From Desulfurellaceae bacterium bin18 (lineage in GTDB: Bacteria > Desulfobacterota > Binatia > Bin18), in the NCBI GenBank assembly GCA_002238415.1, contig MPMI01000003.1:1-64000 (forward strand): a stretch of 64,000 nucleotides of DNA, given 5' to 3'. Positions 25,479 through 32,536 of the stretch are shown in pieces. Every line of letters begins with the position of its first letter. Within the stretch, counting starts at the first letter, position 1. The position numbers and the translations under genes were made by a program. Below the pieces are notes generated by a model. It did not search any database. It had not been told where the DNA came from and saw only the letters and a program-made list of their open reading frames with translations.

Positions 25479-25578
25479 TGCGTTGATGATCTGCTGTGTC
25501 CATTCACGGGTGCTCCACCCTCCCTCTACCGCTGGCCGGATGCGGCTGGCGATTGCTGGCTATCCCACTCATGCCCCA

Positions 25579-25764
25579 CTACGGGTCCTTGAGGTCTTTC
25601 CAGTCGGGTGTCGGTGCATCGGGCATTTCAATATACCCCACTCCCCTTCCAGGAAGTCCGACAGCGAAATGGGGTCCCGGATCGGTCATCGTCTCGTGAC
25701 ACCCGAACCCCATCCCTGTGAAGACAAGGGTGCTGACCAACCCGAAAAGAGGGGGGAAGCCCAT
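25579..25764 (-). CDS. Putative small lipoprotein
   Basis: This 61-residue protein has a short hydrophobic N-terminus (MGFPPLFGLVSTLVFTG) ending in GFGC, a possible lipobox, then a Pro/Gly-rich mature part (GLPGRGVGYIEMPDAPTPDW). The size and layout recall Rz1-like spanins or small outer-membrane lipoproteins, and the neighbouring upstream genes encode small membrane and helical proteins. The frame upstream of the ATG at 25764 reads low-quality sequence. It follows the 65-residue gene after seven bases. The function is unknown. Confidence 0.45.
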   Translation of the reverse strand: MGFPPLFGLVSTLVFTGMGFGCHETMTDPGPHFAVGLPGRGVGYIEMPDAPTPDWKDLKDP

Positions 25765-25771
25765 GTCCGTT

Positions 25772-25969
25772 TCACTCGTCTGCACTCTCCTGCACCGCCC
25801 GTTCCTGCTGCCAGCGTTGATAGTGCCGGAGGGAGATAGTGACCGCCGCCTCCACGCCAAACGTGGCTTTTTCGGTGGCCTGCTGCTCCAAGTGGACACA
25901 ACACGCCTGGAGGAGTTCGTCGGCGTCATGGACAACGAGGGGAAAAGAGAGCGGGTGATGGTCAGGCAT
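25772..25969 (-). CDS. Hypothetical small helical protein
   Basis: A 65-residue protein, MPDHHPLSFPLVVHDADELL followed by one long helix (ISLRHYQRWQQERAVQESAD). I recognise no family. It starts seven bases after the stop of the membrane protein gene at 25977 and ends seven bases before the lipoprotein gene, consistent with a compact operon of tiny genes such as those in phage lysis or tail modules. Confidence 0.4.
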   Translation of the reverse strand: MPDHHPLSFPLVVHDADELLQACCVHLEQQATEKATFGVEAAVTISLRHYQRWQQERAVQESADE

Positions 25970-25976
25970 AGGCGGC

Positions 25977-26282
25977 TTAGTCCTTTCTGGTGTGTGGCGC
26001 ATAGACGCCCGTCTCCGTCAGGATGTGGTCGGGCGGACAGGGGGGCGGGAGTTGCGTGGCGGGCGACGGGAGTGGGGGGCCGGTGGTGAATAACGTCCGG
26101 GGGTCGTGGGGTTCTTTGTCCGACCGCCGGAGCGGCTGCTCGGTCAGCACCTCATCGTCCCGCAGATCATCCATTCCGGCGAACAGTCGCTCCCGCATGT
26201 ACGGCGAGAGCAGCACGCTGGCCCCGATCAACAGCGCCGCACAGGCCGACACGACCACACTGACCAGCGTCGTCGGGATCAC
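25977..26282 (-). CDS. Hypothetical single-pass membrane protein
   Basis: A 101-residue protein starting at GTG 26282, with AGGAAGAGG just upstream. One hydrophobic helix (TTLVSVVVSACAALLIGASV, residues about 4-23) is followed by a charged stretch (MRERLFAGMDDLRDDEV) and a Pro-rich tail. The GTG overlaps the stop (GTGA) of the truncated gene at 26279, showing that the two were once coupled. No family is recognised; the N-terminal-anchor layout would suit a small phage or envelope protein. Confidence 0.45.
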   Translation of the reverse strand: MIPTTLVSVVVSACAALLIGASVLLSPYMRERLFAGMDDLRDDEVLTEQPLRRSDKEPHDPRTLFTTGPPLPSPATQLPPPCPPDHILTETGVYAPHTRKD

Positions 26283-26373
26283 TCCTCTTCCTCCCACGCC
26301 TCTTCTTCCGGTCCCGGTTCTTGTTGTGCGGCCCACGTGGCCAGTTTCAGCACACACAGCATGGGCCGGGACG
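26279..26373 (-). pseudogene. 3' remnant of a gene cut at the island 1 junction
   Basis: About 31 codons remain, ending LKLATWAAQQEPGPEEEAWE plus a short acidic tail and a TGA that overlaps the next gene's GTG. The frame continues into the repeated dehydrogenase sequence, which is unrelated, so the gene lost its 5' part exactly where the 139-bp repeat begins. The original product cannot be named. Confidence 0.5.
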
Positions 26374-26512
26374 CCGGGTTGCCCAGGCGCATCACACCGA
26401 CTTTCCTATGGCCGAGGCCATCACCCACCGTTTCGCGATCGAGGAGAGCCAGCAAGCCCTCGAAGCCGTGGAGCGGCAGGAGACGATCAAAGCCCTGATT
26501 GTACCGGCCTAG
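26374..26512 (+). repeat. Right copy of 139-bp direct repeat (alcohol dehydrogenase 3' end)
   Basis: 137 of 139 bases match 22834-22972, in frame and including the stop codon, but no dehydrogenase 5' part is present here. One of the two differences changes Gln to Arg (QQET to RQET); the other is silent. It marks the right end of island 1; ordinary chromosome with an LLM gene resumes after it. Confidence 0.95.
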
Positions 26513-26636
26513 TCGTATCGACGGCACCGTCCGCTCATCCGTCAGGTCAAGCGGTCACCACGCTCGGCCAATTTTCAGCAAGGTTGACACGCTACCACCG
26601 CCGGGGCTAGATGGCTTCCAAGAGGAGGGTGCGCCC

Positions 26637-27740
26637 ATGCGATTTGGCTTTCTGTCGGAATGTGAGACGCCGGAAGGGACCACCCATCACCGACGTTACT
26701 GGGAGGTCATGGACGAAGTCGTCCTGGCCGAAGAGATGGGGTTTGATTTCTTCGGCACCTCAGAGCAGCATTTTCTGGTCGGCTTGGCCACGGTCTCGGC
26801 TCCCGAGGTCTTCTATCCGGCCATTGCCATGCGCACCAGTCGGATTCGACTGCGCCACATGGTTGTCCTTCTGCCTTTTCCGTTTAACCACCCGATTCGA
26901 GTGGCCGAACGACTGGCAACGCTGGACATTGTCTCAAACGGGCGGGCGGAATTGGGCACGGGCCGAGCTAATACCCTAGTCCAGCTTGAAGGCTTTGCCT
27001 GTCCGCTCGAAGAAACGCGCGCCCGCTGGGAAGAGGCACTTGAAGTCGTGATGAAAGCGTTTAAGGATGACCCCTTTTCGCACCAGGGCAAGTATTTTCA
27101 GATTCCGCCCCGATCGCTCACACCCAAACCCGTGCAAGACCCCCATCCTCCCGTCTATATGGTTGCCCAATCCCCGGACTCGCACGAGATTGCGGCCCGT
27201 AAGGGCATCGGCGCCCTGTCGTGGGATATGTATATGGGCTGGGACTATTTTGAGAAAGGCGCCCGTCTGTATAAAGAGCAGATTCAGCAGGCAGAGCCAG
27301 TGGGCGCATTCGTGACCAACTGCCTGAGTGCAGTCACGCTCAACTGCGCCTGCGCCGAGACCACGACCCAGGCAGTCGAGGAGACCCGCGAGTCCATTCT
27401 TAATTTTGCCACGCCGGTCATCGAGTCCATTTATCCCGACCTGGGCCGTCAGGCCAAATCCTATGCCTATATGCTGGAGCTGGAAAAAATCCGCGACCGC
27501 TCCCGAGACCTCGACTGGCTCCGCAACGAGACCTCCGTTCTTGTCGGCGACCCGGACGTGTTCATAGAGCGGATTCAACGTTACCGGGAGATCGGCGCGG
27601 ATGAGGTGATCATGCGCCTGGACGGAACGCACGAGCAGATTATGCGCTCGATCAAACTCATCGGCAAATACGTTATTCCCAAATTCAAGACCCCGCGCAG
27701 CGTCATCGGCGCCAGCCCGCTGCCGGGAAGAGTGCCGTAG
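26637..27740 (+). CDS. LLM class flavin-dependent oxidoreductase
   Basis: A 367-residue luciferase-like (TIM-barrel) monooxygenase. Typical elements are MRFGFLSE at strand 1, the GFDFFGTSEQHF loop, IRLRHMVVLLPFPFNHPIRVAERLATLD, then SNGRAELGTGRA (flavin phosphate region) and PPVYMVAQSP. Members use FMNH2 or F420H2 and oxygen to oxidise aldehydes, sulfonates, terpenes or similar molecules; the substrate here is unknown. Start 26637 has AAGAGGAGG upstream, whereas the open frame back to 26499 is not family sequence. It begins 125 bp after the right repeat of island 1, so before the insertion it would have followed the alcohol dehydrogenase directly. Confidence 0.85.
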   Translation: MRFGFLSECETPEGTTHHRRYWEVMDEVVLAEEMGFDFFGTSEQHFLVGLATVSAPEVFYPAIAMRTSRIRLRHMVVLLPFPFNHPIRVAERLATLDIVSNGRAELGTGRANTLVQLEGFACPLEETRARWEEALEVVMKAFKDDPFSHQGKYFQIPPRSLTPKPVQDPHPPVYMVAQSPDSHEIAARKGIGALSWDMYMGWDYFEKGARLYKEQIQQAEPVGAFVTNCLSAVTLNCACAETTTQAVEETRESILNFATPVIESIYPDLGRQAKSYAYMLELEKIRDRSRDLDWLRNETSVLVGDPDVFIERIQRYREIGADEVIMRLDGTHEQIMRSIKLIGKYVIPKFKTPRSVIGASPLPGRVP

Positions 27741-27760
27741 TCCCAGGAGTAGCGGTTACA

Positions 27761-28303
27761 TCAGCCAGCCGCGACTCCTGTTTTGAGCGTTCGGTAGCCC
27801 ATGCTGAGCAGGTAGAGGTGTAAGACACAGACGCCAACCCCGACGAGCGCAAAGATCACCGCCTCAACAAGCAGAAACAGGGGGAGTGGCGGCCAGCGCC
27901 ATACCCCGAATCCCGCGCCGTGAACTAACTGATGGGCGTTGGCAATCACCGCCCACACAAAGGCTCCGTGCAACAGAAAAATAACCGTATGCAACACATA
28001 TTCGTGCGTCGGTAATCCTCCCAGGGGTGCCCGCGACGCTCGCTCGATTGACACATCCCACAGAGTAAAGATCACGGCGAGGGCCTGAATGCCGAGAAAG
28101 ATGGCAAAGCCGACAGTGCCCATTTCAATAAAGACCAGCATCACCACCGTAGCAGTGAGAACCAAGGCGAGCAGGGTGTGGACACCATGCTCGCGAAAAC
28201 TGGAGGCGTGGGCGTAGAGGCGGTAGCGATAGATGTGATTATAGACAAAATCTATAGCGCCAATCCCGCCCCAGCCGAGCAATAACCACAGTGGTGCTTC
28301 CAT
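27761..28303 (-). CDS. Multi-pass membrane protein of unknown function
   Basis: A 180-residue protein with about five hydrophobic helices (for example LLALVLTATVVMLVFIEM; TVGFAIFLGIQALAVIFTLW; LPLFLLVEAVIFALVGVGVC). Histidines sit at helix ends (FREHGVHTLL, THEYVLHTV, NAHQLVHGAG), which could bind heme or metal. I recognise no family. GGGAGGAA precedes the ATG. It lies downstream of the SDR gene at 28379 on the same strand, with a 75-bp gap. Confidence 0.65.
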   Translation of the reverse strand: MEAPLWLLLGWGGIGAIDFVYNHIYRYRLYAHASSFREHGVHTLLALVLTATVVMLVFIEMGTVGFAIFLGIQALAVIFTLWDVSIERASRAPLGGLPTHEYVLHTVIFLLHGAFVWAVIANAHQLVHGAGFGVWRWPPLPLFLLVEAVIFALVGVGVCVLHLYLLSMGYRTLKTGVAAG

Positions 28304-28378
28304 GACTATTCCTCCCTTTCGCCATATCCAGGGCCCCCGCTCAAACCGCCGATTGTTGTACCCGGCTACCTGCCCCTA

Positions 28379-29140
28379 CTACTGGGCGACAAACCCGCCG
28401 TCAACCGACATGGCGTGGCCGGTCACAAACGAGGCCGCATCCGAGCTCAACCAGACCACGGATTCGGCGATTTCTTCCGGTTTGCCGGTTCGACCGACCG
28501 GCTCGGCCGCCACCAGAGCTTCACCCAGTTGCGGCTGATCGGCGGTGATGCGCTCCACCATCGGCGTCTGGATCAGCCCAGGGCAGACGGAATTCACCCG
28601 AATGCCGGACTTGGCGTATTCCAGGGCTGCGGTTTTGGTCAACCCAACCACACCGTGCTTGCTGGCCACATAGGCAGACATGCCGGCCACACCGATCAAA
28701 CCGGCCCCCGAGGCCGTATTCACAATCGCCCCGCCGCCCTGCTTGAGCATATGCGGCAGCTCGTATTTCATGCACAGCCACACACCGGTCAGGTTAATAT
28801 CGATCACTTTGTCAAACACGTCTTCAGGATATTCATCCGTCGAAGCCAGCCGCCCTTCAATGCCCGCGTTATTATAGGCGCAGTCAATCCGGCCGTAGGT
28901 GTCCACCACCGTGTTCACCATAGCCTCGACCTCCGCCGCGTTTGAGACATCGACCTTAATGAAGAATGCCTCTCCACCGGCCTCTTTGACCATGCGTACC
29001 GTCTCTTCACCGCCCTCAACCACGATATCGGCGACCGCGACTTTGGCCCCTTCACGCGCAAAGGCCAAAGCCGACGCCCGACCAATCCCCGAACCCGCGC
29101 CCGTGATGAGCGCGACTTTTCCATCCAACTGTCCTGCCAT
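28379..29140 (-). CDS. Short-chain dehydrogenase/reductase, paralog 1
   Basis: A 253-residue NAD(P)-dependent SDR. It shows the cofactor motif TGAGSGIG (13-20), NNAG (about 91-94), a catalytic serine in the NTASGAG region, YVASK (Y157-K161) and the PG motif before LIQTPM. It belongs to the 'classical' glucose-1-dehydrogenase-like group. Its closest relatives in the window are 31404-32162 and 43185-43946, which share long stretches such as KHGVVGLTKTAALEYAKSGI or close variants. The substrate is unknown; the neighbours are LLM monooxygenases, so an alcohol or keto intermediate is plausible. GAGAGGAGA precedes the ATG. Confidence 0.88.
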   Translation of the reverse strand: MAGQLDGKVALITGAGSGIGRASALAFAREGAKVAVADIVVEGGEETVRMVKEAGGEAFFIKVDVSNAAEVEAMVNTVVDTYGRIDCAYNNAGIEGRLASTDEYPEDVFDKVIDINLTGVWLCMKYELPHMLKQGGGAIVNTASGAGLIGVAGMSAYVASKHGVVGLTKTAALEYAKSGIRVNSVCPGLIQTPMVERITADQPQLGEALVAAEPVGRTGKPEEIAESVVWLSSDAASFVTGHAMSVDGGFVAQ

Positions 29141-29185
29141 GCTCTACTCTCCTCTCTCCTTATTTTCTCGGTATCTCCGCGGGTA

Positions 29186-30310
29186 TCACTCCGCAGTATT
29201 CGTTGTTACCACCTCAATATCAATCGGCGCTGAGCGCGGCTGTGGAGTCCAGCTTTTGAGTTCTGGGCCGACCTCTCTGGCAAATAATTGCATGCAGCGT
29301 TCCACCTGTTGGTACGGCTGGCTTTGATAGCTAAAACAGCCGATTACCTCAAAGTCACCGATAAGCTCACGGCGGCGCTCAAGCTTTTTCAGCAGCGTGT
29401 CAGGATTACCCCATAAATTCGCATTCAGAAAGCCCTCAACAACAACATCCGGGTCAAGCTGCTGCATCATCTCTGCGGTCCGCGCATAGTGTTGGTATGA
29501 TTTCCCAGCTTTCGCAAAATGTTCTCCCAGCATCTCGTAATGTTCCATCACCGCCCAGTAGTAACCGACGATATGTTTCCGGGCGACCTCTTCGGCCTGG
29601 CGGCTCTCTTCATAGCACGCCACGAAATCGCCGCAGGTCACAGGCGGAGCGTCTGCGCCATGGTGATACGCGCGATACAGCTCTCGGTAATGCCAGATAG
29701 ATTCCGCGACTTGATCCCAGGCAGCCTGGGAGAACATCATCGCGCCGAGACCTAATCGGGCGGCCACCTCGAATGATTCTGGCGACATACAGACCATATA
29801 GCGGCGATCTTTGAAGCTCCGAAACGGGCGCGGGCGCACCTCAACCCGCTCTTGTCTATAATAGGGCGTGTCGGCCTCAACGACCCCGTCTTCCAATCCC
29901 CTGAGCACAATCTCAGCGGCCTGATTAAAACGGTCACGCGCTTCGGACATATCAACCCCAAAACCATGGTATTCGCGCTGGGCAAGCCCGCGCCCAAGCC
30001 CCAGGACGGCGCGGCCGTCAGACAGGTGATCCAACAAGGCCATTTTTTCCACTACCCGCACAGGATCGTTCCAGGGTAAGATAATCACCCCAGTGGCGAG
30101 TTGGATGCGCTCTGTTTGCGCGGCGAGATAGCTCAGATATTGCATATTGTCGGGACACATCGCGTAGTCAAAGAAATGGTGCTCAACCGGCCATATAATA
30201 TCAAAGCCGAATTCCTCGGCCTTGAGAGCCAGCCGCGTCTCCTGTTTGTACATCTCCCGGTCGTCGTACTGCGTGTGGTTTTGCAACACCATCGACATTC
30301 CAAGTCGCAT
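29186..30310 (-). CDS. LLM class flavin-dependent oxidoreductase
   Basis: A 374-residue luciferase-family monooxygenase. Family features are MRLGMSMVLQNHTQ, FGFDIIWPVEHHFFDYAMCP, QLATGVIILPWNDPVRVVEK, then SDGRAVLGLGRGLAQREY and YMVCMSPESFEVAARLG. The WPVEHH element resembles the alkanal-monooxygenase (LuxA) 'EHH' pattern rather than the SsuD type. It ends 45 bp upstream of the SDR at 29140 on the same strand and is probably co-transcribed with it; the pair could oxidise a substrate sequentially. AAGGAACG precedes the ATG. Confidence 0.85.
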   Translation of the reverse strand: MRLGMSMVLQNHTQYDDREMYKQETRLALKAEEFGFDIIWPVEHHFFDYAMCPDNMQYLSYLAAQTERIQLATGVIILPWNDPVRVVEKMALLDHLSDGRAVLGLGRGLAQREYHGFGVDMSEARDRFNQAAEIVLRGLEDGVVEADTPYYRQERVEVRPRPFRSFKDRRYMVCMSPESFEVAARLGLGAMMFSQAAWDQVAESIWHYRELYRAYHHGADAPPVTCGDFVACYEESRQAEEVARKHIVGYYWAVMEHYEMLGEHFAKAGKSYQHYARTAEMMQQLDPDVVVEGFLNANLWGNPDTLLKKLERRRELIGDFEVIGCFSYQSQPYQQVERCMQLFAREVGPELKSWTPQPRSAPIDIEVVTTNTAE

Positions 30311-30506
30311 ACTCGTTCCTTTCTTCCCGCGCTATGTTCCAACAAAGTCTGCCAGGCGATAATACATAGTCATGTACGCAATACTTACTACATCATTTGA
30401 GCCAGGCTGAGGAGAGACAAAATTGCGGTAGACAACCCGCTCTCACTCGTATCGCCAGGGAGCGGCTCGCCACGTCCACACTGATCCACACCAAGGAGAG
30501 ACAGCT

Positions 30507-31391
30507 ATGACAGATTTTGGCATTGTGACCATTCCCACCCATTACACGATCCAACCGGTGGAGCTTGCTCGCTGGCTGGAAGCGCACGGTTTTGAATCTC
30601 TCTTCTTTGGAGAACATACCCATATTCCGACGAGTCGCCTCAGTCCGTTCCCTGGCGGTGGAGACCTGCCAGGTTACTATAGTGAGTTTTTTGACCCCTT
30701 TATTGGCCTGACGGCCGCGGTCGCGGTGACCCAGAAGCTCAAGGTTGGCACCTCAGTCTGTCTCGTCCCAGAACACCATCCGATTACTTTGGCGAAAGCA
30801 GTCGCCTGTCTGGACCGCGTCGCCAACGGGCGCTTCGTGTTTGGCATCGGCGCCGGCTGGAACGCAGAGGAGATGGCCGACCACGGAGTCGCATTCAAAA
30901 ACCGGTGGAAGATCACCAGAGAGAACATTCTTGCCATGCGAGAGATATGGACCAAGGAAGTGGCCGAGTTCCACGGCCAGTTCGTCAACTTTGATCCGAT
31001 GTGGTGCTGGCCGAAACCTGTGCAAGCGGGAGGGCCGCCCGTGCTTCTGGGAGCCAGTTCCACGTGGTCACCCAGGCGCATCGTCGAGTACTGTGATGGC
31101 TGGTTTCCGGTTGATGGTCTGGTCGAAGGGCTGGAGGAACTCACCCAGGGGCTGAATGCCATCAAAATAGAGGCAGACCGAGTTGGGCGCACAATGGATG
31201 CCTTCGACTTGACAGTGATAACCTGGGTCTTGACAGCATATGCACAAGCGGCCCCGAATGCCCTGCAGCGGTTGCACGAACTGATTGCGCTCGGTTTTAC
31301 CCGGATTGTTTTTTTGATTGAGCCGGCCACCCCTGAGGTCCAGTGGCCCATCTTGGAAAAGGGAGCGGAACTCATTCAGCACTTTCGGTAG
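30507..31391 (+). CDS. LLM class oxidoreductase, probably F420-dependent type
   Basis: A 294-residue luciferase-like protein of the short TIGR03619-type group. It has GFESLFFGEHTHIPTSR near the N-terminus, LKVGTSVCLVPEHHPITLAK, then RFVFGIGAGWNAEEMADHG and WPKPVQAGGPPVLLGAS. Relatives of this group commonly bind coenzyme F420, but the cofactor cannot be proved from sequence. It has an AAGGAGA Shine-Dalgarno sequence. It diverges from the LLM gene at 30310 across a 196-bp gap and converges on the SDR gene at 31404. Confidence 0.82.
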   Translation: MTDFGIVTIPTHYTIQPVELARWLEAHGFESLFFGEHTHIPTSRLSPFPGGGDLPGYYSEFFDPFIGLTAAVAVTQKLKVGTSVCLVPEHHPITLAKAVACLDRVANGRFVFGIGAGWNAEEMADHGVAFKNRWKITRENILAMREIWTKEVAEFHGQFVNFDPMWCWPKPVQAGGPPVLLGASSTWSPRRIVEYCDGWFPVDGLVEGLEELTQGLNAIKIEADRVGRTMDAFDLTVITWVLTAYAQAAPNALQRLHELIALGFTRIVFLIEPATPEVQWPILEKGAELIQHFR

Positions 31392-31403
31392 AGACGGAGC
31401 GAA

Positions 31404-32162
31404 CTACTGCGCCACATAGCCCCCGTCTACGGTCATGGCATGTCCGGTGACAAACGAGGCCGCGGCCGAGCACAGCCAGACCGCAGCTTCCGCCACTTCC
31501 TCGGGCCGGCCGATACGCCCAATGGGTTCCACGGCAACAAACCGTTCCTCAAGCTCGGGCATGCGGTCTAAACTGCGCTGGACCATAGGCGTCCGAATCA
31601 CCCCTGGACAGACGGCATTGACCCGAATACCAGACTTTGCATATTCCAAGGCCGCGGTTTTTGTGAGTCCGACAATGCCGTGTTTACTGGCGCCATAGCC
31701 AGCCGACCGACTGCCGACCAATCCAGCGATTGAGGCCGTGTTGACGATAGCTCCCCCACCCTGTTTGAGCATCTGCGGGATCTGGTATTTCATGCCTAAC
31801 CACACCCCTTTGAGATTAATATTGATAATCCGGTTCCACGCCTCTTCCGTCCAGTCTGCGGTCGGTGTCAGCACCATACCCTCAATGCCAGCGTTATTGT
31901 GGGCGTAGTCGAGCCGGCCATACGCAGCAACGCTTGCCTGTACGAGGGCTTCGACTTCGGACGCCTGGGAGACATCGGTTTTCACAAAAAGCGCCCTCCC
32001 ACCTGCGGACTCGACTAAGCGGACGGTTTCCGCTCCGCCAGCCGCATCGACATCCGCAACCACAACGGTCGCCCCTTCACGCGCAAATACCAAAGCCGAC
32101 GCCCGCCCAATCCCCGAGCCCGCGCCCGTGATGAGCGCGACTTTTCCATCCAACTGCCCCAT
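31404..32162 (-). CDS. Short-chain dehydrogenase/reductase, paralog 2
   Basis: A 252-residue SDR very close to the one at 28379: TGAGSGIGRASAL (12-24), NNAGIEG, YGASKHGIVGLTKTAAL with Tyr-Lys catalytic residues, then CPGVIRTPMV. The first ~60 bases of the two genes are nearly identical at DNA level, so duplication or gene conversion within this block is likely. It is transcribed upstream of and toward no obvious partner; its 3' end converges on the F420-type LLM gene, 12 bp away. AGGAGGGT precedes the ATG. Confidence 0.88.
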   Translation of the reverse strand: MGQLDGKVALITGAGSGIGRASALVFAREGATVVVADVDAAGGAETVRLVESAGGRALFVKTDVSQASEVEALVQASVAAYGRLDYAHNNAGIEGMVLTPTADWTEEAWNRIININLKGVWLGMKYQIPQMLKQGGGAIVNTASIAGLVGSRSAGYGASKHGIVGLTKTAALEYAKSGIRVNAVCPGVIRTPMVQRSLDRMPELEERFVAVEPIGRIGRPEEVAEAAVWLCSAAASFVTGHAMTVDGGYVAQ

Positions 32163-32192
32163 ACTGTACCCTCCTGTCCTTCTGAGTCTGTC

Positions 32193-32534
32193 TCATTTCT
32201 CCGGTCCGTAGTGTTCGACCAGATAGTCAATAATAACCGTTTGCTCTGGCGGTGTAATCCAGCCCGCGCCGAACTGCTCAACCATGTCCTCCATGACCCA
32301 CTCCCAGGTTGCGCGATTGAGTCGCTGTGCTTGGACGAGCTGAAAGCTGTGGCAGGCCGAGCAGTATTCTCGTGTCAGCACCTCCGGGCCGGGGTTTGCT
32401 TCATCGATCACCGGTTTCTGAACTGCCGGTACTGCTCCCGCTGGTTGATGGTTTTCCTCTCCAGCGGCCAATCCCCACACCAGAGCCAGCGCGCTACCGC
32501 TTATCACCAGGCTCGCCGCACTCCTGGGTCGCAT
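32193..32534 (-). CDS. Small c-type cytochrome, probable electron acceptor of the molybdoenzyme
   Basis: This 113-residue exported protein has a signal sequence (about residues 1-24, SLVISGSALALVWGLAAG) and one heme-attachment motif CSACH (about residue 59), with downstream W-M/V-M residues (WEWVMEDMVEQF) where the axial methionine would lie. It starts two bases after the stop of the sulfite-oxidase-type gene. The pairing of a molybdopterin enzyme with a small cytochrome c is that of bacterial SorAB sulfite dehydrogenase, so I infer that it accepts electrons from the enzyme in the periplasm. Confidence 0.75.
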   Translation of the reverse strand: MRPRSAASLVISGSALALVWGLAAGEENHQPAGAVPAVQKPVIDEANPGPEVLTREYCSACHSFQLVQAQRLNRATWEWVMEDMVEQFGAGWITPPEQTVIIDYLVEHYGPEK

Positions 32535-32536
32535 GC

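Larger units (their letters stand above)
22973..26373. mobile_element. Accessory island 1, bounded by a duplicated gene 3' end
   Basis: This 3.4-kb segment lies between the two copies of the dehydrogenase 3' end. All its genes point to the minus strand, and the left two thirds (about 23000-25500) are visibly more AT-rich than the flanks. It encodes an AbiJ-like protein, a coiled-coil membrane protein and several small unknown proteins. The right-most gene is cut exactly at the repeat junction. No integrase, transposase or terminal inverted repeat was found, so how it moved is an open question. I infer insertion or recombination at the gene's 3' end. Confidence 0.7.

Noticed and set aside
26321..26512. 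Short plus-strand ORF at the right end of island 1
   Set aside because: Only its tail is real sequence homology (the dehydrogenase 3' end); the first part is out-of-frame island DNA.
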